Below, one piece after another: positions 16,729-23,904 of a DNA stretch of 64,000 nt. The notes beneath the pieces were generated by a model. That model saw only the letters and a list, made by a program, of their open reading frames with translations, was not told the DNA's origin and ran no database searches. The DNA lies in the NCBI RefSeq assembly GCF_042654605.1, contig NZ_JBHSGT010000037.1, positions 1-64,000 on the forward strand, read 5' to 3'. The position numbers and the translations under genes were made by a program. The first letter of the stretch is position 1. The number at the start of each line of letters is the position of its first letter. The stretch is from Enterococcus_I eurekensis. GTDB taxonomy: Bacteria; Bacillota; Bacilli; Lactobacillales; Enterococcaceae.

Positions 16729-17077
16729 TAAACAAATTTTAGAAATTGCAGTTAAAGCTGCCGATAGTAAACGTGCCGAAGATATTATGGCTTTAGAAGT
16801 GAAAGAGATTTCGTTATTAGCGGATTATTTCTTAATCTGTTCTGCAAATAGCGATCGTCAAGTTTCAGCAATTGTCGATGCAGTAGTAGAAGAAGCACAT
16901 AAAGCAAAAATTAAAGTCAACCGTGTTGAAGGTAAAGAAGGCGGTAAATGGATATTGATTGATTTAGGCGATGTGATTGTCCATGTCTTTAGTACAACAG
17001 AACGTGCTTTTTATAATCTCGAAAAACTTTGGTCAGATGCGCCACTTGTAGCAATATCTGAATGGATTGATGAGTAG
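16721..17077 (+). CDS. rsfS: Ribosomal silencing factor RsfS with apparent AUA start
   Basis: Binds uL14 on the 50S subunit and blocks subunit joining in stationary phase or starvation. Conserved segments are AADSKRAEDIMALEV, LLADYFLICSANSDRQV and EGKEGGKWILIDLGDVIVHVF. The first ATG (16787) would delete the conserved first 22 residues, giving 96 instead of about 118. The frame is open back to 16709 but has no ATG, GTG, TTG or CTG. The only well-placed codon is ATA at 16721, eight bases after GGAGG (16708-16712). ATT at 16715 is too close. The start overlaps the yqeK stop, which favours coupled initiation. A sequencing error changing ATG to ATA is the main alternative. Confidence 0.8.
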   Translation: MDSKQILEIAVKAADSKRAEDIMALEVKEISLLADYFLICSANSDRQVSAIVDAVVEEAHKAKIKVNRVEGKEGGKWILIDLGDVIVHVFSTTERAFYNLEKLWSDAPLVAISEWIDE

Positions 17078-17078
17078 C

Positions 17079-17807
17079 ATGGCATACGAAACATTTGCTT
17101 TTGTTTATGATGAAGTAATGGATACCACGTTGTATCAACGTTGGCTCGATTTTTCTTTACGTCATTTACAAGGGAAAAAACAAATTTTAGAATTGGCTTG
17201 TGGGACAGGAGCGTTAGCAGTTGAATTCGCTCAAAATGATTTTGATGTCACAGCACTTGATTTATCAGAAGAAATGTTAATGATTGCTAGTGCACGTGCC
17301 CAAGAAGCAGAGTTAGATATTCAATTTGTTGCAGGCGATATGCTTGATCTAGCTGATAGTGGTACCTATGAGGCGGTTACTTGTTTTTCGGATTCGCTAT
17401 GTTACATGCAAGATGAACAAGACGTGCAACAAGTTTTTGATGGTGTTTACCAAACGCTAGAAGATGAAGGGATCTTTATTTTTGATGTGCATTCAACTTA
17501 TCAGGTCGATGAAGTCTTTTCGAGCTATAGTTATCATTATCAAACAGAAGAGTTTGCCTTTTTATGGGATAGTTACCCTGGTAAAGAAAAACATAGCATC
17601 GAACATTTTTTAACATTTTTTGTGGAAGATGAAGATGGCAAGTTTGTACGTGAAGATGAGCTGCATGAAGAAAGAACCTATCCGTTAGAGACTTATTTAC
17701 GCATGTTAGAAAATGCTGGTTTTCAAAAAGTGGAAACTTATGCAGATTTTATTGATATTGAACCAAATGAAAAAAGTCGTCGTTGGTTTTTTGTTTGTCA
17801 AAAATAA
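17079..17807 (+). CDS. yqeM: Class I SAM-dependent methyltransferase (YqeM-like)
   Basis: Rossmann-type methyltransferase of 242 residues. The SAM-binding motif LELACGTGALAVEFA (about residues 36-50) is followed by DLSEEMLMIA and GDMLDL. It is the usual last gene of the yqeG-rsfS cluster, and its substrate is unknown. Start choice: ATG 17079 gives the family-typical MAYETFAFVYDEVMD; ATG 17070 overlaps the rsfS stop, and no clear ribosome site distinguishes them. Confidence 0.88.
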   Translation: MAYETFAFVYDEVMDTTLYQRWLDFSLRHLQGKKQILELACGTGALAVEFAQNDFDVTALDLSEEMLMIASARAQEAELDIQFVAGDMLDLADSGTYEAVTCFSDSLCYMQDEQDVQQVFDGVYQTLEDEGIFIFDVHSTYQVDEVFSSYSYHYQTEEFAFLWDSYPGKEKHSIEHFLTFFVEDEDGKFVREDELHEERTYPLETYLRMLENAGFQKVETYADFIDIEPNEKSRRWFFVCQK

Positions 17808-17853
17808 GAGGATAAGGCACAAGACTGCTAAAAGGCGTTTGTCATAAAATCAT

Positions 17854-17892
17854 AAATCAAGTATTTGCCTATCGGTAATAGTTGCTTGATTT
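17854..17892 (+). other. Hairpin between yqeM and tmcAL
   Basis: AAATCAAG (17854-17861) pairs with CTTGATTT (17885-17892), and the loop contains a second 5-bp stem (TTGCC with GGTAA). Only a weak AT tail follows. It may be a poor terminator or an RNA processing structure. Confidence 0.4.
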
Positions 17893-17924
17893 ACAATAAT
17901 TATTAATCGAGCGTTTGTATAAGT

Positions 17925-17968
17925 GAGAGGGGCTGAAGACTTTTGTCACAGCCTCGTTTTTATTATTT
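17925..17968 (+). terminator. Terminator hairpin before tmcAL (GGCTG...CAGCC type)
   Basis: GGGGCTG (17929-17935) pairs with CAGCCTC (17949-17955), followed by GTTTTTATTATTT. The shape and sequence resemble the GAGGCTGGGAC-type hairpins that are found many times in Lactobacillales genomes. It ends just before the tmcAL ribosome site, so it may act as an attenuator. Confidence 0.6.
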
Positions 17969-17981
17969 AAGGGGGGACGCC

Positions 17982-19151
17982 ATGAAAGCATGTGGAATAG
18001 TTGTTGAGTATAATCCTTTTCATAACGGGCATATTTATCATGTCCAACAAGCACGAACACAATCAAAAAGTAATGTCGTGATTGCTGTGATGAGTGGCAA
18101 TTTTTTGCAACGGGGTGAACCAGCTGTTATCGATAAGTGGCAACGGGCAGAAGCCGCCTTACTTAATGGGGTTGATTTAGTTGTTGAACTGCCGATTGAA
18201 TGGGCGCTGCAACCAGCGGATTACTTCGCCAAAGGAAGTATTGCGATTTTGCAAGCTTTAGGTTGCGAAAGTTTATGTTTTGGGACGGATTATGATTCTA
18301 CTTTTGATTATCAGTCTTATGGTCAGCAAATGTTGATTGAAAAAGAAACAATCGATGCTTTGTTTAAAAAGCTCGAAAATCAAAATCAAACGTATGCTGA
18401 AAAAATGCAGCTAGTGATGAATCAAATTTTCCCGGAAATGGGGCAGCAACAAGCGAATCAACCAAATCATGTTTTAGGTTTAAGTTATAGTCAAGAAAAT
18501 GCGACGTATGAACGACCAATGCGTTTACTTCCGATTAAGCGGCTGGCTCAGGGCTATCACTCAAAATCACTCGAACAAGAAATTGCGAGTGCGACAGCCA
18601 TTCGCGAAGGTTTACTAAAACATGCGGTAATTGACCATACAGTTCCCCAAGCAACGCTCGAATCTTTAACCCATTATCACGTTTTTTGGCAAGATTTTTG
18701 GCCGTTATTGAAATATCAATTACTGGTGCGTTCATTAACAGAACTTAAGCAAATTTATCAGATGTCTGAAGGATTAGAGCACCGGTTAAAGAGAAGTGCG
18801 CAAACAGCCAATGATTTTAAGCAGTTTATTCAACAAATAAAAACCAAACGTTATACACAAACACGATTACAGCGCCTGTGTTGCTATGTCTTATTAGGTA
18901 TTACTAATGAAAATATGCAAACTGCTTGGGAGCAACCGATTATTCATGTGTTAGGCTTTACAGAACAAGGGAAAAATTATTTGAATCAAGTCAAGGAGTC
19001 CGTTAACTTACCAATTGTTTCTAAAATAGGAAAGAACGAAGCGAAAAGATGGGCGTTAAATCTTACTTCAGATCAAATTTATCAATTGGCTCATCCGGTG
19101 ATTAAGGAACAAAATTTTGGTAGGTTTCCAATTCAGATAAAGAATCGTTAA
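17982..19151 (+). CDS. tmcAL: tRNA(Met) cytidine acetate ligase TmcAL (YlbM)
   Basis: Uses ATP and acetate to form N4-acetylcytidine at the wobble position of elongator tRNA(Met). It is a nucleotidyltransferase-fold protein of 389 residues. The HxGH signature is in YNPFHNGHIYH (about residues 11-21), with VMSGNFLQRGEPAVIDKW after it. GGGGGG at 17971-17976 is 5 bases before ATG 17982; the longer frame from 17943 lacks support and would run through the upstream terminator. Confidence 0.92.
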   Translation: MKACGIVVEYNPFHNGHIYHVQQARTQSKSNVVIAVMSGNFLQRGEPAVIDKWQRAEAALLNGVDLVVELPIEWALQPADYFAKGSIAILQALGCESLCFGTDYDSTFDYQSYGQQMLIEKETIDALFKKLENQNQTYAEKMQLVMNQIFPEMGQQQANQPNHVLGLSYSQENATYERPMRLLPIKRLAQGYHSKSLEQEIASATAIREGLLKHAVIDHTVPQATLESLTHYHVFWQDFWPLLKYQLLVRSLTELKQIYQMSEGLEHRLKRSAQTANDFKQFIQQIKTKRYTQTRLQRLCCYVLLGITNENMQTAWEQPIIHVLGFTEQGKNYLNQVKESVNLPIVSKIGKNEAKRWALNLTSDQIYQLAHPVIKEQNFGRFPIQIKNR

Positions 19152-19158
19152 AAAATGC

Positions 19159-19187
19159 TTCACAGAATGAAAATTGCAAAGTATAAT
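19159..19187 (+). promoter_or_regulatory. Promoter of yebC
   Basis: TTCACA (19159-19164), a 17-base spacer and a perfect TATAAT (19182-19187). One of the best promoters in the window. Confidence 0.75.
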
Positions 19188-19252
19188 AATTAAGGATATT
19201 CACTGATTCGCTATTAAGGAATTGGTAATAATTTAGAAAGAGAAGTGGGAAT

Positions 19253-19969
19253 ATGGGTCGGAAATGGCAAAATATTGTAGAAAAGAAAACGGCTAAAGAC
19301 AATAATACAAGTAAAACGTATGCTAAATTTGGAATTGAAATTTATGCTGCGGCAAAATCAGGGGAACCAGACCCCCACTCAAACCAAAAATTAAAATTTG
19401 TAATTGACCGTGCGAAAATGTATAACGTGCCAAAACATATTATTGATCGTGCGATTGATAAAGCAAAAGGTTCAAGTGATGAACAATTTTCAGAACTTCG
19501 TTATGAAGGTTTTGGACCAAATGGTTCAATGGTAATTGTTGATACGTTAACGAACAATGTGAATCGTACAGCATCTGATGTGCGTGCAGCTTTTGGTAAA
19601 AACGGCGGAAATATGGGTGTTTCTGGTGCAGTTGCTTACATGTTCGACTACACTGCGTTAATCGCTTTTCCAGGTGACGATGCCGATGATATTTTAGAAT
19701 ATTTGATGGAAAAAGAAATTGATGTAAAAGATGTTGAAGCGCAAGAAGGTCAAATTATTGTTTATGGCGAGCCAGATGATTTTAATGCTATTCAAGTCGC
19801 ATTAAAAGAAAAAGGAATCTCAGAATTTAGCATGGCTGAAATGCAAATGGTTCCTCAAAATGAAGTGACTTTAGAAGGCGATGACCTTGTGAAATTCGAA
19901 AAAATGATCGATGTCTTAGAAGATTTAGAAGACGTTCAACAGGTTTATCATAATGTGTCACTAGACTAA
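19253..19969 (+). CDS. yebC: YebC/PmpR family protein (YeeN type)
   Basis: A 238-residue cytoplasmic protein of the YebC/TACO1 family. The family start MGRKWQNIVEKKTAKD and the middle RYEGFGPNGSMVIVDTLTNNVNRT are clear, and the C terminus LEDLEDVQQVYHNV is typical. Annotated historically as a transcription regulator; recent work on the family points to relief of ribosome stalling, notably at proline runs. It is monocistronic with its own strong promoter and terminator. Confidence 0.92.
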   Translation: MGRKWQNIVEKKTAKDNNTSKTYAKFGIEIYAAAKSGEPDPHSNQKLKFVIDRAKMYNVPKHIIDRAIDKAKGSSDEQFSELRYEGFGPNGSMVIVDTLTNNVNRTASDVRAAFGKNGGNMGVSGAVAYMFDYTALIAFPGDDADDILEYLMEKEIDVKDVEAQEGQIIVYGEPDDFNAIQVALKEKGISEFSMAEMQMVPQNEVTLEGDDLVKFEKMIDVLEDLEDVQQVYHNVSLD

Positions 19970-19972
19970 CAT

Positions 19973-20007
19973 AAAAAAGAGAAGAAAATTTTTCTTCTCT
20001 TTTTTAT
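19973..20007 (+). terminator. Terminator after yebC
   Basis: AAAAAAGAGAAGAAA pairs perfectly with TTTCTTCTCTTTTTT (19973-20005). Confidence 0.92.
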
Positions 20008-20030
20008 TTGCTCGCAGCTGTAATTTGGTA

Positions 20031-20039
20031 TGTTATAAT
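20031..20039 (+). promoter_or_regulatory. Extended -10 promoter of glpK
   Basis: TGT-TATAAT is an optimal extended -10 box, 40 bases before the start. There is no convincing -35 box or cre site. Confidence 0.65.
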
Positions 20040-20078
20040 ATACCTTACAGAAGAATTTGAGTGGAGGAAGGGTATCTG

Positions 20079-21596
20079 ATGGAGAAAAAATATATTTTAG
20101 CAATTGATCAAGGAACAACGAGTAGCCGAGCGATTGCTTTTACCCAAGATGGGCATGCATATGCGTCAAGTCAAAGAGAAATTTCACAGATTTTCCCTCA
20201 ACCAGGTTGGGTGGAACAAGATCCAATTGAAATCTGGAATTCAGTACAAAATGTGATTGCAGGTGTTTTAATTGAAGGGAAAATTCATCCAGAAGAGATA
20301 AAAGCAATTGGAATTACCAATCAGCGGGAAACAACGGTACTTTGGGATAAAGTAACAGGAGAACCCGTATATCATGCGATTGTTTGGCAATCGAAACAAT
20401 CCAGTAAAGTGGCAGATCACTGGAAAGCGCAAGAGCACGAAGCGTTAGTCAAAGCTAAAACTGGATTACCGATTGATTCCTATTTCTCAGCGACAAAAAT
20501 TCAGTGGTTATTTGAACAAAAACCAGAAATCAAAGGGCGAGCTCAAAAAGGTGAACTTTTATTCGGAACGATTGATACATGGCTGCTATGGAATTTAACG
20601 GGTGGCAAAGTTCACAAGACCGATATTACAAATGCCAGTCGCACGATGTTATTTAATATTCATGACTTAACTTGGGACCAAGAGTTACTTGATTTATTTG
20701 AGTTACCGGCTAGTCTTTTGCCTGAAGTAGCTTCAAATGCAGAAATTTTTGGTTATACCGATGCGAGTGATTATTTATTTTCTGGTCAAACAATTCCAAT
20801 CGCAGGAATTGCGGGTGACCAACAAGCGGCACTAATCGGTCAAGGTGCCTTGAAAACCGGGATGATTAAAAACACATACGGTACTGGTGCCTTTATCTTA
20901 ATGAATACGGGGAACAAGCCGATTGTTTCAGAGAATGGGCTAATTACAACGATTGCCTATCAAATGAATGGCGAAGTGACTTATGCGCTAGAAGGCAGTA
21001 TCTTTGTGGCGGGCTCTGCTATTCAATGGTTGCGTGATGGTCTGGAATTGATAGAAAATGCTGCAGAAACGAAAAATTACTGTGAAGCGGTAGTCGATAG
21101 CGATAACCTCTACGTTGTACCGGCTTTTACGGGACTAGGTGCACCTTATTGGGATCAAGAAGCACGAGGCGCGATTTTTGGAATTACTCGTGGAACAAAT
21201 AAGGCTCATTTTATCCGGGCAACCGTTGAGTCTTTAGCTTACCAAACAGCCGATGTGGTTAAGACGATGGTTCACGATGCCAATGTCCCAGTAACATTGC
21301 TTAAAGCTGACGGGGGTGCCTCTAAAAATGACTTTTTAATGCAGTTTCAGGCGGATATTTTGCAAACAAAAGTAAAACGGCCAGCGTTTTTAGAAACGAC
21401 TGCGTTAGGAGCTGCTTTTTTGGCAGGTTTAACAACTGGTTTTTGGCAAAGTTTTGATGAAATTAAAACCGTCTATATGAATGCTGAAACGTTTGAACCA
21501 CAAATGCCAAGTGCTACTAGTGAGAATTTGTATCAAGGCTGGCAAGAAGCAGTAGAAGCAACAATGAAATTTAAACATCGACCAATCAATAATTAA
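20079..21596 (+). CDS. glpK: Glycerol kinase
   Basis: Phosphorylates glycerol to glycerol-3-phosphate in the cytoplasm. The 505 residues show the FGGY-kinase signatures: AIDQGTTSSRAIAF at the N terminus, GWVEQDP, GITNQRETT, GIAGDQQAALIGQGA, GTGAFILMNTG and LKADGGASKNDFLMQFQAD. The start is ATG 20079 with GGAGGAAGG 7 bases upstream; an in-frame GTG at 20061 is less likely. Unlike many enterococcal loci, no glpO oxidase or glpF facilitator follows; an unrecognised gene and cardiolipin synthase do, suggesting use of glycerol-3-P for lipid. Confidence 0.95.
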   Translation: MEKKYILAIDQGTTSSRAIAFTQDGHAYASSQREISQIFPQPGWVEQDPIEIWNSVQNVIAGVLIEGKIHPEEIKAIGITNQRETTVLWDKVTGEPVYHAIVWQSKQSSKVADHWKAQEHEALVKAKTGLPIDSYFSATKIQWLFEQKPEIKGRAQKGELLFGTIDTWLLWNLTGGKVHKTDITNASRTMLFNIHDLTWDQELLDLFELPASLLPEVASNAEIFGYTDASDYLFSGQTIPIAGIAGDQQAALIGQGALKTGMIKNTYGTGAFILMNTGNKPIVSENGLITTIAYQMNGEVTYALEGSIFVAGSAIQWLRDGLELIENAAETKNYCEAVVDSDNLYVVPAFTGLGAPYWDQEARGAIFGITRGTNKAHFIRATVESLAYQTADVVKTMVHDANVPVTLLKADGGASKNDFLMQFQADILQTKVKRPAFLETTALGAAFLAGLTTGFWQSFDEIKTVYMNAETFEPQMPSATSENLYQGWQEAVEATMKFKHRPINN

Positions 21597-21611
21597 GTTA
21601 GGAGAGATCTA

Positions 21612-22265
21612 ATGGAACAAGCCGTTATTTTGGAACCGTTTGATCGGATTTTAAGTGGATACGAAAAATTAACAGAAGTTTCTGTGACGATTAGTGATTG
21701 CTCTTATTTGTGTGAACGATATAAAAAATTTGGGGTCCAAGGATATCGTTTAGGCGATTATCGCGGAATGAGTTATTTAAATCGCTATTTAACTTGCTCG
21801 GTCAAGCGGGCACCAATGTTAATCTATAAAGACAAGTACTTAATCCCGCTTGTTTTTCGCATGTCTGAAGACTCTTATCGATTATTTGATGAGCCAGTTC
21901 GTATGGAGGCCTTCTTTTATTTATTGGATTGGTATTTAGAAAACAAACCAAAGAAAGCCATTATGAAAACGCCAAGGGAAGATTCTATTTATGTCAATAA
22001 TCCTCATAATCTAGTAATAGACAGTGCCTATTTATCTTTTCGATTGTCTGAAATTTTAGATGGTTCTGGTTTTCCACTCAGCCAAATTTCCAGCTTGGAA
22101 GAATTTATTGATTGGAATCGGGTCAATAAATTGATTGATAATGGAGGAATTGGTCGCCATAGTAAAATCTTTGATAGGGAAAATCAACAAAATATGTCAG
22201 AATTGCGAGTCATTTTTAAAATTATTCATTTAAAATATCCAGAAACGCAATTATTAGAATTTTAA
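21612..22265 (+). CDS. Hypothetical protein between glpK and cls
   Basis: A 217-residue protein I do not recognise. It has no signal peptide or membrane segment. It is rich in Tyr, Leu and charged residues, and its C-terminal third (SLEEFIDWNRVNKLIDNGGIG) looks helical. AGGAGAG 7 bases before the ATG and normal codon use support translation. The gaps are 15 bases to glpK and 16 bases to cls, so the three are likely one operon. No Walker, zinc or catalytic motif is evident. A role near glycerol-phosphate or cardiolipin metabolism is suggested only by position. Confidence 0.8.
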   Translation: MEQAVILEPFDRILSGYEKLTEVSVTISDCSYLCERYKKFGVQGYRLGDYRGMSYLNRYLTCSVKRAPMLIYKDKYLIPLVFRMSEDSYRLFDEPVRMEAFFYLLDWYLENKPKKAIMKTPREDSIYVNNPHNLVIDSAYLSFRLSEILDGSGFPLSQISSLEEFIDWNRVNKLIDNGGIGRHSKIFDRENQQNMSELRVIFKIIHLKYPETQLLEF

Positions 22266-22281
22266 AAAAGTCGGAGGCCCA

Positions 22282-23856
22282 ATGAAAAAAGAGAATAAAG
22301 AGTTATTTGAAAAAAGTAAACGTGGGGCATTACAGTTACTATTTAGTCGATTTGGTATTATTTTAGTTTTATTGTTGATTCAAGTTTTATTGTTATTCGG
22401 TCTGTTGAATTATGTTGCGACTAATTATATCCATCTATATTATACGGTAAATTTAGTCTTTACTTTGACCGGCTATACCTTGTTGTTTAATAGTTCGAGT
22501 GATAATAGTGTGAAGATGACTTGGATGGTGGTTTTCACTGTTTTACCAGTAGTTGGGATTTTACTTTATCTTTATACCCAACTGGAATTTGGACATCGTT
22601 ATGAACGCCGTCGTCTAATCGATATTATTAGAAATAGCCATCATTTGATTCAAAGTCAGCCAAAAGTAAAAAAGGAACTTGAAGCTAATAAGGACTTAAA
22701 AGGAATTGTTTCCTTTTTGAATCAAACGAATACCTATCCTGCCTATCGAAATTCAGATGTGACTTATTTTCCTTCAGGAGAAGAAAAGTTTGCTGCACTC
22801 TTAGAAGAATTGAAACAAGCAAAATCATTTATTTTTATGGAATATTTTATTGTCGGCAAAGGTGAAATGTGGAGTGCGATTTTAGAAATTTTAATTCAAA
22901 AAGCACAAGAAGGCGTCGAAGTCCGTTTTATGTATGACGGTTTTTGTGAGTTTTCGTTATTACCACGCTCGTATTCGAAAGAGTTAGAAAAAATGGGAAT
23001 TAAATGCCGAGTGTTCTCGCCAATTCAACCATTTGTTTCAACCGTTTATAATTTCCGTGATCACCGTAAAATTTGTGTGATTGATGGACAAGTCGCTTTT
23101 ACCGGTGGAGTGAATTTAGCCGATGAATATATTAATAAAGTGGAACGTTTTGGCCATTGGAAAGATACCGCTGTTCGCGTGAAAGGCGAGGCGGTTGAAA
23201 GTTTTACATTAATGTTTTTACAGATATGGGCTAATAATAGTGACACTTCAGATTTTGGACAATGGCTAAATGTTCCCAAAGAAAAAATTTTAAAAGACGA
23301 TGAAGCGAAAGGCTGGGTTGTCCCATACGCAGATTCACCGTTGGATGCAGAACGAGTAGGAGAAATGATTTATTTTGACCTGCTAAATAAAGCGCAGGAT
23401 TCAGTGCAAATCATGTCGCCTTATTTAATTTTAGATGGAGAGATGGAAACGGCTTTAACTTTTGCGGCAAAGCGTGGTGTCAAAGTCGATTTAATCTTAC
23501 CCCACGTCCCAGATAAGAAATATGCCTTTGCTTTAGCCAAAAGTCATTATAAGACACTGATTGAAGCGGGGGTTAACATTTATGAATACACACCTGGATT
23601 TGTTCACGCTAAAGTTTTTTTAGTTGATCAATACAAGGCAACGGTAGGTACGGTTAACTTAGATTACCGTAGTTTCTATCATCATTTTGAATGTGGTGTT
23701 TATTTGGAAGATGTTCCATCGATTGAAGAAATTAGTGAAGACTTTAAAAAAACTTTAAGCCTTTCTCAAAAGGTAACGTTAGAAGATGTTCAAAAAGAAA
23801 AAGCTCTAACAAAAATTACCGGTTGGGTCTTGAAAATATTTGCACCACTTATGTAA
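22282..23856 (+). CDS. cls: Cardiolipin synthase (phospholipase D family)
   Basis: Condenses two phosphatidylglycerol molecules to cardiolipin at the membrane. The 524 residues include two N-terminal membrane segments (about residues 24-50 and 54-105), then two HKD motifs: HRKICVIDGQVAFTGGVN (about residue 257) and HAKVFLVDQYKATVGTVN (about residue 440). The segment PVVGILLYLYTQLEFG is typical of bacterial Cls. It is the last gene of the glpK unit, ending at a strong terminator. Confidence 0.94.
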   Translation: MKKENKELFEKSKRGALQLLFSRFGIILVLLLIQVLLLFGLLNYVATNYIHLYYTVNLVFTLTGYTLLFNSSSDNSVKMTWMVVFTVLPVVGILLYLYTQLEFGHRYERRRLIDIIRNSHHLIQSQPKVKKELEANKDLKGIVSFLNQTNTYPAYRNSDVTYFPSGEEKFAALLEELKQAKSFIFMEYFIVGKGEMWSAILEILIQKAQEGVEVRFMYDGFCEFSLLPRSYSKELEKMGIKCRVFSPIQPFVSTVYNFRDHRKICVIDGQVAFTGGVNLADEYINKVERFGHWKDTAVRVKGEAVESFTLMFLQIWANNSDTSDFGQWLNVPKEKILKDDEAKGWVVPYADSPLDAERVGEMIYFDLLNKAQDSVQIMSPYLILDGEMETALTFAAKRGVKVDLILPHVPDKKYAFALAKSHYKTLIEAGVNIYEYTPGFVHAKVFLVDQYKATVGTVNLDYRSFYHHFECGVYLEDVPSIEEISEDFKKTLSLSQKVTLEDVQKEKALTKITGWVLKIFAPLM

Positions 23857-23900
23857 GAAAAAGGTTCCTAAATGTCTTTTGACATTTTAGGAACCTTTTT
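23857..23900 (+). terminator. Bidirectional terminator between cls and helD
   Basis: A stem of about 19 bp with a TTTT loop (one bulge), with an A-run on the left and T5 on the right, so it can serve cls on the plus strand and helD on the minus strand. Confidence 0.92.
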
Positions 23901-23904
23901 GGCT

